Source: CAVUCH01 sp963739995 (GTDB lineage Bacteria; Acidobacteriota; Vicinamibacteria; Vicinamibacterales; JAENWD01). From it: a stretch of DNA of 64,000 bases. The stretch spans positions 62,001 to 126,000 of the forward strand of contig CAVUCH010000017.1 of assembly GCA_963739995.1 (NCBI GenBank), in the 5' to 3' direction. How positions within the stretch are numbered: position 1 is the stretch's first letter; every line of letters begins with the position of its first letter. Position numbers and translations under genes: made by a program. Positions 32,360 through 41,403 of this stretch are shown piece after piece. Under the pieces are notes generated by a model that was not told the DNA's origin, did no database searches, and saw only the letters and a list, made by a program, of their open reading frames with translations.

Positions 32360-33574
32360 ATGCGTGTTGCTGCCCGCCTGCTCACCTTCGGCTGCGCCGT
32401 CGCCAGCATGGCTGTCGCCCCGCTTCTGATCGCGTGCTCCCCCGCTCCTCGCGCCCAGGCACGACACCAGGCCGCTGCGGTCTCTGGCAGTTCTCCGAGT
32501 CCGTTGCGGGTATGCGGCCGCGCGTTGTGCGCCGGGGACGAGCGCTTCCGCTGGCGCGGCGTGACGGCGTTCGGGCTGGCGGATCTCTTAGCCGACGGCC
32601 GCGAGACCGACGCGCGCACTTTCACCAAATGGGCACGGGACACGGGGTTCAACGTGCTGCGTGTGCTCGCGATGCTGCCCAGCGGGGGCTGGCTCGATCT
32701 CTCCCCCGCGGACGGCCGGCGGGCGCTGCCACGCGTCTTCGCGATCGCCCGGGAGCAGGGGATGTACGTCCAGGTCGTCGCACTCGCGAACACGAACGAG
32801 CGCAGTGGGCGCTATCGTGCGGAGCCGTTCCTGCGGGAGCAGGTCCGGGAGGTGGGCCGCTTGTGTGCGAAGGCCGGCAACTGTGTCCTGGAGCTCGCCA
32901 ACGAGCCGTATCACCGATCGCAGGCGAGCCTGGACGAGCCCGCCCTCATGCGGCGCCTCGAGCAGGAGGTCCCGAAGGAGCTGCCCGTGGCCTGGGGCGC
33001 GGCGGCGGACGATGAGTCCCACGAAATGGCTGGCGGGACCTACGTAGTGGTCCACGTGGGTCGTTCCGGCGATCGGTGGACCAGAGTCGCCCGAATGCGT
33101 TCGCTGGCCGGGCTGTCGGCGGCGACCGGAAAGTTCGTAGTCGACAACGAGCCCATCGGGGCAGCCGAGATACCCGACCGTGGCCGCCGCGATTCGGCAC
33201 CGGAGGCCTTCTTCGCCCAGGGCGTCCTGTCGCGCCTCCTCGATGTCGGCTCGACCTTCCACTGCGAGGACTGCCTGCCTGCGCGCGTGCCCGGGCCGGT
33301 TCAGCAGCGCTGTGCGGATGCATTCGTGGAGGGGCGGCGGATCGTCCCCGAAGATGTCGATCCGACGATCGTGGACGCCGCGTCGGCCGCCGCACCCGCT
33401 GCAGTAGCGGACGGCGTCAATGCCCGGGTCTTCAGCGCAACGGCCGACGACCGCGCATGGTCGTTGATACTGGGCCAAAGCAACGAGGTGGGCGTCCGCT
33501 GGGACCACGGCTGGCGCGCCGCGAAACGCATCGCTCAGAGGCCCGGGGTGGAGGTGTGGACGGCGGTGCGTTGA
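32360..33574 (+). CDS. Glycoside hydrolase-like (clan A TIM barrel) lipoprotein
   Basis: The 404-aa protein has lipobox LIAC (Cys 26), then a beta/alpha barrel. FRWRGVTAFGLADLLADG resembles the opening strand of GH5-like enzymes. LELANEP (E182) matches the acid/base NEP motif, and FVVDNEP (E264) is a candidate nucleophile in the correct order and spacing. The fold fits a cellulase or mannanase-like enzyme anchored to the envelope; the substrate is unknown. A C-terminal beta segment (about 345-404) may be an accessory domain. An alternative ATG at 32333 would add nine residues. The next two genes (Tat lipoprotein, GMC oxidoreductase) follow on the same strand. Confidence 0.7.
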   Translation: MRVAARLLTFGCAVASMAVAPLLIACSPAPRAQARHQAAAVSGSSPSPLRVCGRALCAGDERFRWRGVTAFGLADLLADGRETDARTFTKWARDTGFNVLRVLAMLPSGGWLDLSPADGRRALPRVFAIAREQGMYVQVVALANTNERSGRYRAEPFLREQVREVGRLCAKAGNCVLELANEPYHRSQASLDEPALMRRLEQEVPKELPVAWGAAADDESHEMAGGTYVVVHVGRSGDRWTRVARMRSLAGLSAATGKFVVDNEPIGAAEIPDRGRRDSAPEAFFAQGVLSRLLDVGSTFHCEDCLPARVPGPVQQRCADAFVEGRRIVPEDVDPTIVDAASAAAPAAVADGVNARVFSATADDRAWSLILGQSNEVGVRWDHGWRAAKRIAQRPGVEVWTAVR

Positions 33575-33629
33575 CGGCGCGGGGCGCGGAACGCTTGTCT
33601 GCCGGTGACGGTTCGGGCGATCATGTGCC

Positions 33630-33959
33630 GTGCGAGTCGACCGGCGCAGCTTCTGTCTCACCATAGCCGCATCGCTAGGAACGGCCAGCGCGTGCTCTCC
33701 CGGCCCCACCGAGGAACCGCGCGCGGGCTTGATCCGACTGCTGGGCCTCACCGGCGCCGAGGAGGCGTGGCTCGACGCGCTCTCCGCTGACGAGCAGCGC
33801 CAACTGCACGAGGCCATCAACGCTCCAGGCGGGCGCGCCTCCCGCCGTACGGTGGATCTCCTGATGAAAGTCCTGAGCCGGCGTGAGCGTCTGTTCGCGT
33901 ACGTCGGCTACCCCGAGCTGCAGCGCGTCGGGATCTGCGACGGCCTCATCCGTGAGTGA
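33630..33959 (+). CDS. Small Tat-type lipoprotein, partner of GMC oxidoreductase
   Basis: This 109-aa protein starts at GTG with a twin-arginine segment (VDRRSFCLTIAAS) and lipobox TASAC (Cys 22). The mature helical part (GLIRLLGLTGAEEAWLDALSADEQRQLHEAI) resembles gluconate 2-dehydrogenase subunit 3-like and GMC-associated small subunits. Those escort the folded flavoprotein through the Tat system. The GMC gene start overlaps its stop by 8 nt, and the GMC protein has no signal peptide of its own. Hitch-hiker export is therefore the best reading (inference from family practice). Confidence 0.72.
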   Translation: MRVDRRSFCLTIAASLGTASACSPGPTEEPRAGLIRLLGLTGAEEAWLDALSADEQRQLHEAINAPGGRASRRTVDLLMKVLSRRERLFAYVGYPELQRVGICDGLIRE

Positions 33960-35526
33960 GACCGAGGCGGACCTCTGCATCCTGGGTAGTGGCATCGCCG
34001 GGATGCTGCTCGCCGAACGCGCGATCGCGCGGGGACGGCGCGTCCTGATGATCGAGCGGGGAACGGCGTTGACCGCAGAAGAGCGCGTGCGTCAGCGCTC
34101 CCACGACGATCCGCTCCCCTTCAACCGGAGTCCGCTGCGGCTGCCGCATGAGGCGCCCCCGGCGGGTCCCAGGACGCGGTGGGATCGCGACTACCCGTAC
34201 TGGCCGGTGTACAACCTGGGGGGGAGCACCAACATGTTCTTCGGGAACATGCCCCGGTGGCACCCGTCACACTTCGACCAGCCTGCCTTTGCCGGGGGTG
34301 TGGCGAGACGCTGGCCGATCACGTATACCGACCTGGAGCCCTACTACCTCGAAGCCGAACGCCGCCTCGAGATCTCGGGGAACTCCGAGGTCACGCCGTT
34401 CCCTGGCCGGTTCGCCTACCCGCTGCCGCCACACCGGCTGAGTCCCTCGGACCGCGCGTGCGAGACGCTCTTCGGGAAGGGAACCGTCCTGCAGGTACCG
34501 ACGACCAGGCCGTCGCGCTCGGTCGGCACACGGCCGGAGTGCTGCGGGACGAACAAGTGTGAGCTCTGTCCCATCGACTCGAAAGGCACCGCCCTCAACA
34601 CCGTCTACCCCTCGATCCGGTCGAAAATCGATCTGCGCACGAACCTGCTGGTCACCACGCTGCATGCGCGCGCCGGGCGTGTGCAGGCCGCGACTGCGCT
34701 CGACCCGGCGGGGAAATCCCATCGCATCCACGCCCGTCAGTTCGTCGTCGCCTGCAACGGGGTTGATTCGTGCCTGCTGCTGCAGCGCTCACCCGAGGTG
34801 CCGCAGCTGCCCAGCCTGGGCCGCTATTTCATGGACCACCCCATCATTCAGGTAGCGATCTACGATTCCGGCGTTGACGCCAAGCCGGGGTACGGAGACA
34901 GCGCGCAAACCGGCATGTTTCTGCCCTTCTTCGAGCAGGCATCCGAGGATCTGCCGGTGTCGATGCTTGGCGAAATCCGCTGCGGGTCGCTGTCGGAAGG
35001 CGAGGGCGGGCTCATACGCGACATCCTCATGCGCCAGATCGTCGCTGAGGCGGTGAATACCCGGGCGGCTGGCGATCCGTTGCGAACCAGCCTGAAGCGG
35101 GTGTGGCGATCCACGCTCGACGTGTGGTTCCTCGTCGAGCCTCAGCCGATCGCGGAGCACTCCGTGGGCGTGGGGCGCATCGAGCCCAACGGCCAGCCTG
35201 TGCCGCGCATTCAGCTGCGTTACCCTTCCTATTTCACGGCATGCATCGACCGAGTGCTCGGCTATATCCGTTCGCGCCTGCCACGCGCCACCGCTGTGCA
35301 CGTCGGCTCCGTGCCTACGTCCTTCCATTGGATGGGGGCCACCCGCATGTCCCACCACGCGCGTGAGGGCTGCGTGGACGCGAGCCTCCGGCATCACGAG
35401 TGCGAAAACCTGTACGTGCTCTCGTCCTCGGTCTTCCCGTCCGCGTCGAGCGCCAATCCGACGCTGACGCTGGCGGCGCTGGCCTTGAGGCTCGGCGACG
35501 AGCTCGGTCCGGTGCGTACCCACTGA
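33952..35526 (+). CDS. GMC-family FAD oxidoreductase
   Basis: This 524-aa flavoprotein has FAD-binding GSGIAG (12-17), the second GMC signature as GGSTNMFFGN (90-99), and a C-terminal GMC domain with HWMGATRMS and NPTLTLAALALRLGDEL. A cysteine cluster at 197-206 (CCGTNKCELC) is unlike simple alcohol oxidases but matches the sugar-dehydrogenase-like GMC group with a small partner subunit. It probably oxidises a sugar or sugar alcohol at the outer side of the membrane. The GTG at 33952 is used since it overlaps the small subunit gene; an earlier frame start lies inside that gene. Confidence 0.87.
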   Translation: MSETEADLCILGSGIAGMLLAERAIARGRRVLMIERGTALTAEERVRQRSHDDPLPFNRSPLRLPHEAPPAGPRTRWDRDYPYWPVYNLGGSTNMFFGNMPRWHPSHFDQPAFAGGVARRWPITYTDLEPYYLEAERRLEISGNSEVTPFPGRFAYPLPPHRLSPSDRACETLFGKGTVLQVPTTRPSRSVGTRPECCGTNKCELCPIDSKGTALNTVYPSIRSKIDLRTNLLVTTLHARAGRVQAATALDPAGKSHRIHARQFVVACNGVDSCLLLQRSPEVPQLPSLGRYFMDHPIIQVAIYDSGVDAKPGYGDSAQTGMFLPFFEQASEDLPVSMLGEIRCGSLSEGEGGLIRDILMRQIVAEAVNTRAAGDPLRTSLKRVWRSTLDVWFLVEPQPIAEHSVGVGRIEPNGQPVPRIQLRYPSYFTACIDRVLGYIRSRLPRATAVHVGSVPTSFHWMGATRMSHHAREGCVDASLRHHECENLYVLSSSVFPSASSANPTLTLAALALRLGDELGPVRTH

Positions 35527-35639
35527 CAGCGTTCAGAGTGCGGACTCCAGGCGTCTGGCTGCGCGCGGTCTGGCCTCAGGCTCGAAGGCAGGCTCGCCCT
35601 TCGCCCACCGGTTGATGCGGCCACTGTCTGACGGCCTCC

Positions 35640-35712
35640 GCGTCTGAGAGGCCCTGCAGCCTGGGGTCTGGAGCCCGCAGTCTGGAGCCCGTAGCCTGGG
35701 GCCTGGAGCCGC
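35640..35712. repeat. Degenerate GCCTGGAGCC-type repeats before the radical SAM gene
   Basis: Within the 291-bp gap 35527-35817, imperfect copies of words such as GCCTGGGG, TCTGGAGCCCG and CCTGGAGCC recur back to back. The array resembles 4178-4258 in word content. The rest of the gap holds one -10 candidate and nothing else I recognise. Confidence 0.5.
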
Positions 35713-35756
35713 TGGTCATCTCTACGGCGCCGCCCGGCCCCGGCCACCACGGGTGG

Positions 35757-35762
35757 TATACT
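35757..35762 (+). promoter_or_regulatory. -10 element TATACT upstream of the radical SAM gene
   Basis: TATACTGGCG, the same decamer as at 10673, lies 55 bp before the ATG at 35818. No clear -35 is present. It would give a leader of about 48 nt. Confidence 0.4.
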
Positions 35763-35817
35763 GGCGAAAACGCAAAAGGGGCCGCCGCAACACCCGGCTC
35801 TTGGGCCGCGCGCCGTT

Positions 35818-36978
35818 ATGTCCATCGACACCTTCCGCTTGAACTATCTGGCCCGCGCCGCCGCGGGCGTGCCGCGCGATCTCGCGAACACGTTCGTCGT
35901 GTCGAAGATCAAGCCCATCCGCCCGACGGTGCTGATCTATAACTGCACCTTCGTCTGCGATGCGCGCTGCCAGATGTGCAACAACTGGAAGCGAGGCGAT
36001 CGCAAGAGCGACATGACGCTCGAGCAGCTCGACAGCGTCATGGACCACAAGTTCTGGGGTGCCCTCGAGAACCTGAACATCTCCGGCGGTGAGCCGACCA
36101 CCCGAAACGACCTGCCCGACATGGTCGAACTCTTTCACAAGCGGCTGCCCCGCCTCCGCAAGATCGGGATCAACACGACCGGTCTCACGCCGCACCGTGC
36201 CATCCCGATGCTGACGCGCATCGTGAAGTTCTGCGCGGCACACGACCTGCCGATCAGCATCCGTGTCTCGCTCGACGGCATCGGCGACATCCACAATCAG
36301 GTCCGCAATGTGAAGCGCGGCTTCGACAAGGCGTTGCAGACCGTTGAGGCCATGCAGGCGCTCGCGGCCGAGAACCCGAATTTCCAGTTCGGGATTGCGG
36401 CGACGATCTTCCAGACCAATCTCGAGGACGCCAGGAACATCCTGACCTGGGCCCGCGCCAGGAACCTCGACATCGTCTTCAACATGTTGCGGTTCACCGA
36501 CAACATGCTCGGCAATACGAGCCTCCAGGAAGAGATCGGGTTCAAGGCGAAGGAAGAAGAGTTCATGCGGCAGTTCTTCCTGGAGCGCGTCCAGGAGGAG
36601 TCGGTGCTCTCGGGACAGGCGTTCATGTACCTCCACTACGCCGACATGATCGCCAACGGCTACAAGCGGACGATGCCCTGCCCGTTCCGCACGCAGGGCC
36701 TGCTGCTCAATCCGGAGGGGACGCTCTACTACTGCGAAAACTCCCAGCCGCTCGGGAACGTCCTCGACGCCGGCGCGGAGGCGCTGTACTTCAAGGCCGA
36801 GCACATCGCCGACCGGGACGAATTCGAGAAGACCATCTGCGCGACCTGCCTGAGCCCGTGTCAGGTGAACGTCGGCGCAATGAAGCAGTTCGTGCCCTAC
36901 GCGAAGTTTCTCGTGCGGGCCTACCAGGTGAAGCGGGACCCCGACCGCCACCTCGAGACGATCCCAGCGACGCGGTGA
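35818..36978 (+). CDS. Radical SAM protein with C-terminal Cys-rich (SPASM-like) domain
   Basis: This 386-aa enzyme has the [4Fe-4S] motif C47-x3-C51-x2-C54 (CDARCQMC), SGGEP (89-93) for SAM binding, and a C-terminal set of cysteines (CPFRTQG, YYCENSQ, CATCLSPCQ) that could bind one or two auxiliary clusters. The overall layout matches SPASM-like radical SAM proteins often found in glycan and antibiotic clusters. The substrate is unknown. Its stop overlaps the flippase-like gene start (GTGA), and that gene overlaps the next, so three products are coupled. A glycan-tailoring reaction is suggested by context only. Confidence 0.87.
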   Translation: MSIDTFRLNYLARAAAGVPRDLANTFVVSKIKPIRPTVLIYNCTFVCDARCQMCNNWKRGDRKSDMTLEQLDSVMDHKFWGALENLNISGGEPTTRNDLPDMVELFHKRLPRLRKIGINTTGLTPHRAIPMLTRIVKFCAAHDLPISIRVSLDGIGDIHNQVRNVKRGFDKALQTVEAMQALAAENPNFQFGIAATIFQTNLEDARNILTWARARNLDIVFNMLRFTDNMLGNTSLQEEIGFKAKEEEFMRQFFLERVQEESVLSGQAFMYLHYADMIANGYKRTMPCPFRTQGLLLNPEGTLYYCENSQPLGNVLDAGAEALYFKAEHIADRDEFEKTICATCLSPCQVNVGAMKQFVPYAKFLVRAYQVKRDPDRHLETIPATR

Positions 36979-37931
36979 GCACGCCTCTCGGCAGCCGATG
37001 GGTGCGCCTCACCGTCGCGCTCGTGCTGCTGATTTGGCTGCTGTGGATCAGCAACCCCGCCCAGATCTGGCGCGTCGCCTCGTCCGCGCGTGCGGTTCCC
37101 CTGTTGATCGCGATCGGGCTGACGTTCTTCGATCGCGCCTTGATGGCGTGGCGATGGCTGGCCCTGCTCGCGCCCGTCCCCGGCGACGCGCGCCCGTCGC
37201 TCCGCCGCGTCGTGCGCATCTTCTTCGTCAGCACGTTCGTAGGCACGTTCCTGCCGGCCAGCGTCGGCGGGGATCTCGTGCGTGCGTATGCGCTTTCCTC
37301 CGAGCGCGTGCCCATCGCGATCTCTGTCGCGTCCGTGGTGATGGATCGGGCTCTCGGCGTCATGTCCATTCTGCTGCTCGGTGTCGTCAGCGTCTCGGTC
37401 GCGCCCGACCGGGCGCCCCCTGGAGTCGCACCCATCCTGTGGCTGGGCGCGCTGATGTGCGGGGCGCTCGCCACCGTGGTGTTCAGCGCGCGGGCGGCAC
37501 AACGGCTCGACGGGATTGTGGAACGGCTGCCGTGGGCCGGACTGCGGCGGATCGCGGCCCGGCTGCTCGAAGCCGTGCGTGAGTACCGGCATCACCACGG
37601 CGCGCTTACCGCGGTCCTCGCCGCCTCGGTGGGGGTGCAGGTGCTCCGCGTGGTTCAGGCGTACTTTCTCGGCCTCTCGCTCGGAATCGCGTCGCCGGTG
37701 TCCGCGTACTTCGTCGTGGTGCCGGTCATCCTCTTGATCATGCTGCTGCCAATCACCATCAACGGCATCGGAACGAGCCAGGCGGCCTTCATCTGGTGTT
37801 TCGGCACGATAGGCGTCGGCCGGCCGGAAGCGTTCGCCCTCTCGGTGCTGTTCGTTGCGCTCGGCGTCGTCGGCAACCTGCCGGGCGGGCTGCTCTACGC
37901 GACCGGCGGTCTGACGCGTCGGGGGATATGA
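36975..37931 (+). CDS. Lysylphosphatidylglycerol synthase TM-domain-like (UPF0104) membrane protein
   Basis: The 318-aa product has about eight membrane segments and the same signatures as the paralogue at 26043: MAWRWLALL, FFVSTFVGTFLPASVGGDLVRAY and LPITINGIGTSQAAF. GTG at 36975 overlaps the radical SAM stop (GTGA), and the stop overlaps the next start (ATGA). The family is linked to lipid flipping in MprF. In glycan clusters it often sits with GT2 and GT-C genes, as here. The direction of transport and cargo are unknown. Confidence 0.85.
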   Translation: MSTPLGSRWVRLTVALVLLIWLLWISNPAQIWRVASSARAVPLLIAIGLTFFDRALMAWRWLALLAPVPGDARPSLRRVVRIFFVSTFVGTFLPASVGGDLVRAYALSSERVPIAISVASVVMDRALGVMSILLLGVVSVSVAPDRAPPGVAPILWLGALMCGALATVVFSARAAQRLDGIVERLPWAGLRRIAARLLEAVREYRHHHGALTAVLAASVGVQVLRVVQAYFLGLSLGIASPVSAYFVVVPVILLIMLLPITINGIGTSQAAFIWCFGTIGVGRPEAFALSVLFVALGVVGNLPGGLLYATGGLTRRGI

Positions 37932-39937
37932 CACGCGCGGTGGTGGGCGGGCTCGCGCTGGTGTGCCTGGCGCTCGTGGGCTGGACAGCCGGCGTATCAG
38001 GGCTGGCGTATCTTCCGTTCTGGATCGCAGCGGCCGCCCCTGGCCTTACCCTGGGCCTCAGTGTGTTCGGGCGGCACGCGGCAGGCTGGGTGGCTGGCGC
38101 TGCGGCGGGCTACGCCACCACGTCCCTGGTCATGTGGGCGGTAATCGCCGCCGGCCTCGCCTCGCCGTTCGCGTTTGCGGCAGCGTGGCTCGTCGAGTGC
38201 GCCGTCCTTCATGCCGCGTCCCGCATGATACGCGCGCCGGCCGTCGCGCTGCGCCCGTGGACCCCGCAGGATACGCTGGCGCTCTCCGCGGTGGTCCTGC
38301 TCGTCCCGGCCCTCATGGGTGCGCCGTACAGGAACCTGGGCGCCGCCGACGCCGAGGGCCGGACGTACTATCGGGCCTATTTCACTGCCGACTTCGTGTG
38401 GCACATGGCGCTGACCTCGGAGCTCGGACGCTTCGAGATGCCGCCCCGCAACCCGTACATGGCGCATCGCGGGCTGAACTACTACTGGACGTACTTCCTC
38501 GTGCCGGCCGCCGTCACCTCCGAGGGACCCGCCTGGGTGCAGAACGTCGAGGCTGCGCTCAAGGTCAACGCGGAATGCACCGCGCTGCTGCTCCTGGCGT
38601 CGATCTTCCTGTTCGCCTGGACGGCCGGCGGCAGCGGGCCGGCAACCGCGCTGGGCGTGATCCTCGTGGTGCTCGCGGCGAGCGCCGAGGGCTTCGCAGC
38701 CGCCTGGGATCTGTGGAGCCGCGGCCGGCCGCTGGCGGCACTCCGGGACATCAACGTCGATGCCATCACCGCGTGGTGGTACAACGGCCTCAGAATTGAC
38801 GGCGTCCACCGCACGATGTTCTACACCCCGCAGCACGGGCTGTCGTGTAGCCTGGGGCTGCTCGGTCTGCTTGCGAGCGCCTCGCTCGGCGTACGCGCCC
38901 CGACGGGCGCGATCGTCGCGTCTGGTGTCCTCCTCGGTCTCGCCACGACGCTGAACCCATTCCTCGGCGCTGTGTTCTCGGTCATCTACGGGCTGGCAGT
39001 CCTCGCGGATGGCGCGTTCACGCGGGCGCCTCTGCGCGCGATCGTGTCGCACTGGCCCGCCGCCATTCCCCCCGCCCTGGCGGTGACGTGGGGCGTGGCG
39101 AACGCGATGGGCGAAGGCGCGGGCCAGGCGCTCACGGTCGGGTGGGCAGGGTTTGCGCGGAACGCTCCGCTGCTTACGTTGTTGCTGGGGCTCGGGCCGG
39201 TGCTCCTGCCCGCGCTGGCCGGATTCATACCCGATCGTCGCCTTCCGTCGCAGCCGGCGCGGGTTGCTCTGCTTGGCCTTGCGATAGCGCTGTTCCTGTT
39301 CTACTTCGTCGTGCTGTCGGAACGCTCGTGGGTGGGGTTCCGGGCGGGACAGATCATGCTCGCGATGCTGACCCTGCCGCTCGCGCGGTTGTTCGCGCGC
39401 CTGCTCGCAGGCCGTGTGCGTGTGCTGGCCCCGGTGCTCGCTACCGCGATCCTCATCGTGGGGGCCCCGACAACGGTGATCGACACACAGAACGCGGCCG
39501 ACATCGGCAACCGGCGCATGGCGCCCGGGTTTCCCTGGACGCTGACCGTCAGCCCCGCACAGCACGAAGCGCTGCGCTGGATTCGCACCAACACGCGCCG
39601 GGAGGCCGTTGTCCAGGCGGAACCGATGGTGCGCGGCCGTGCGCACTGGAGCTTCATTCCCACGTTCGCCGAACGGCGAACGTCAGCCGGCCTTCCTATT
39701 TCGCTTCTGCCCGTCCCGGAGTACCAGGAGCGGTCCCGGCAGGTGCAGGCCATCTTCACGTCGCCCGACATGGAGACGGCGCACACGCAGGCGCGACGGC
39801 TGGGTATCGACTATCTGTGGGTGGACGGCCACGAGCAGCAGGCCTACCCGGGCGTGAGCGAGCGGTTCGACGCCGCGCACCAGTTCTTCAGGCCGGTGTT
39901 CCGCAATGCGGAGGTCGTGATCTACGCGGTCCGTTGA
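37928..39937 (+). CDS. Large multi-spanning membrane protein, GT-C-like
   Basis: This 669-aa protein has 12 or more hydrophobic segments. After the second group of helices lies a loop RNLGAADAEGRTYYRAYFTADFVWHMALTSELG, whose Asp/Glu and His residues recall the catalytic loop of GT-C enzymes. MFYTPQHGLSCSLGLL follows. The last 130 residues are soluble and resemble the periplasmic end of such proteins (ALRWIRTNTRREAVVQAEP). I recognise no named family. Translational coupling to a flippase-like and a radical SAM gene suggests that it acts on a lipid-linked substrate presented by them (inference). Confidence 0.68.
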   Translation: MTRAVVGGLALVCLALVGWTAGVSGLAYLPFWIAAAAPGLTLGLSVFGRHAAGWVAGAAAGYATTSLVMWAVIAAGLASPFAFAAAWLVECAVLHAASRMIRAPAVALRPWTPQDTLALSAVVLLVPALMGAPYRNLGAADAEGRTYYRAYFTADFVWHMALTSELGRFEMPPRNPYMAHRGLNYYWTYFLVPAAVTSEGPAWVQNVEAALKVNAECTALLLLASIFLFAWTAGGSGPATALGVILVVLAASAEGFAAAWDLWSRGRPLAALRDINVDAITAWWYNGLRIDGVHRTMFYTPQHGLSCSLGLLGLLASASLGVRAPTGAIVASGVLLGLATTLNPFLGAVFSVIYGLAVLADGAFTRAPLRAIVSHWPAAIPPALAVTWGVANAMGEGAGQALTVGWAGFARNAPLLTLLLGLGPVLLPALAGFIPDRRLPSQPARVALLGLAIALFLFYFVVLSERSWVGFRAGQIMLAMLTLPLARLFARLLAGRVRVLAPVLATAILIVGAPTTVIDTQNAADIGNRRMAPGFPWTLTVSPAQHEALRWIRTNTRREAVVQAEPMVRGRAHWSFIPTFAERRTSAGLPISLLPVPEYQERSRQVQAIFTSPDMETAHTQARRLGIDYLWVDGHEQQAYPGVSERFDAAHQFFRPVFRNAEVVIYAVR

Positions 39938-39958
39938 CAGCGCCACGGGCGCATCGGC

Positions 39959-40651
39959 TCACCCATTGCGATAGCGCCAGAACGTCCGGACGGCCTTGAA
40001 CCAGTCCGCCGGCCCGATCTTCTTCCCTTCGTCGCGGCTTCGAGGATAGTAGCGCACCGGCACCTCGACGATCCGAAGCCCTCGCGCGAGCACCTTCGCG
40101 GTGATCTCATGATCGGTCTCGAACCCGCTGGTCTCGAGGCGCAGCGACGGCAGCAGGTCGCGCGGGAACAGCTTCAGCGCTGTCACGGTGTCTGTCACCG
40201 TGTGACCGGTGCACACCAGCATCACGAGGCTCAGGCTGCGCCCCCCGGCATAGGCGGCGAGCGACTGCTGCGCGTGCCGTCCGCGGCCGAGATACCGGCT
40301 CCCGTACACGACGTCCCCCCGCTTTTCGAGAATGGCGCGCATCATCGGCACATAATCCTGCGGGTCGTACTCGAGGTCGGCGTCCTGAATGATCAGGTAG
40401 TCGCCCGTTGCGAGGTCGATCCCCGCGCGTACCGCCCCTCCCTTCCCCCCGTTCACCGCCATGCGATGGAGCCGCACGCCGGGCATTGCCCCGGCGATCG
40501 CACCCGTGCGATCGCCCGAGCAGTCGTCGACGACGATGATTTCCTTGTTCACGCCGAGGGCGCCCAGATCTACGGAACGCACCTGCTCGAGCAGCTCGCC
40601 GATGTATCGCTCTTCGTTGTAGGCCGGGATGATGATGGAGAGCGTGGGCAT
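39959..40651 (-). CDS. Family 2 glycosyltransferase
   Basis: The 230-aa GT-A protein has SIIIPAYNEERYIGELL at the N-terminus, VVDDCSGDRT and the DAD metal/nucleotide motif at 90-92 (IIQDADLEYDP). The acceptor side includes SRYLGRGR and VTDTVTALKLFPRDLL. It looks like a dolichyl/polyprenyl-phosphate glycosyltransferase without the C-terminal membrane part. It would make a polyprenyl-phosphate sugar for the GT-C enzymes nearby (inference). The start at 40651 lies 8 nt after the nucleotidyltransferase stop, in one operon with it and the CofD-like fusion. Confidence 0.92.
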   Translation of the reverse strand: MPTLSIIIPAYNEERYIGELLEQVRSVDLGALGVNKEIIVVDDCSGDRTGAIAGAMPGVRLHRMAVNGGKGGAVRAGIDLATGDYLIIQDADLEYDPQDYVPMMRAILEKRGDVVYGSRYLGRGRHAQQSLAAYAGGRSLSLVMLVCTGHTVTDTVTALKLFPRDLLPSLRLETSGFETDHEITAKVLARGLRIVEVPVRYYPRSRDEGKKIGPADWFKAVRTFWRYRNG

Positions 40652-40659
40652 GGACGCGC

Positions 40660-41403
40660 TCAGGGCTTGCGCAGCCACGCCGAGACCGCAGCCAATTCTT
40701 CGGGCGTGTTGATCCCCACTGCTTCCATGGGGTGTGTCGCTGCGAACGTCCGCACGTGCCCGCGCTGCGCCATCCACGGAATGAAAGGCAGGAAGTTGCG
40801 CTCGCCCGTGCCACCCTCGGCTGTGGCGGTCGCCGCAAATCGTTGGAGCTCATCGAAGGCCACGCGGGACGACAGGCTGAAGAGGCCCATGTCGCTCTCG
40901 CCGCGCTCCGGCATGACATCGCCCTCACGCCGCTGCCGGACGCGGACGATCCGCTGCTGCTCGTCACGATCGAAGTGGATGTACGGCATGTCACGCGTCA
41001 CGACGGGCAGCGTCATGGCCGAGTCGTCCTCGGTTGCCGCGAGCCGCCGCGCGGTGAGCGGGTGTATGGCCACCTGGTCGCACCAGGTCACCCAGACGCG
41101 CTCGGGACGCCCCTCAGCCAGCGCCGAAATGCCGATGAGAATGGCGTCGAGCATGCCGGTTGGCTGCGGCTGCAGGACGACGATTGTCGGCGTGACGAAC
41201 TCGCGCACGCATGCGGCAATGTCGGCGGCGGCGGCCGGGCTCGCAATCACGACCACCTGCTGGACGTACGGCGCGTACAGATCCCCCAGCCACGCGAGCA
41301 TGGGACGGCCGTTCACGGTCACGAGCGCTTTGGCGCTGCTGGAGCCGAGTCTGGATCCCCGCCCGGCAGCCGGCACGACGAGCGCACGGGCGGCGGCGGT
41401 CAC
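40660..41403 (-). CDS. Nucleotidyltransferase (RmlA/GlmU-like)
   Basis: The 247-aa enzyme has the nucleotide-binding glycine loop PAAGRGSRLGSSSAKALV (11-28), with K25 as the usual activating lysine. MLDAILIGISAL, VWVTWCDQVAIHPL and GINTPEEL at the C-terminus match sugar- or phospho-nucleotidyltransferases such as GlmU-N. It would activate a sugar phosphate or related phosphate ester with NTP. The GTG at 41403 overlaps the stop of the CofD-like fusion gene (GTGA). In F420 synthesis a CofC nucleotidyltransferase feeds CofD, so this adjacency could be functionally analogous (inference). Confidence 0.88.
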   Translation of the reverse strand: MTAAARALVVPAAGRGSRLGSSSAKALVTVNGRPMLAWLGDLYAPYVQQVVVIASPAAAADIAACVREFVTPTIVVLQPQPTGMLDAILIGISALAEGRPERVWVTWCDQVAIHPLTARRLAATEDDSAMTLPVVTRDMPYIHFDRDEQQRIVRVRQRREGDVMPERGESDMGLFSLSSRVAFDELQRFAATATAEGGTGERNFLPFIPWMAQRGHVRTFAATHPMEAVGINTPEELAAVSAWLRKP

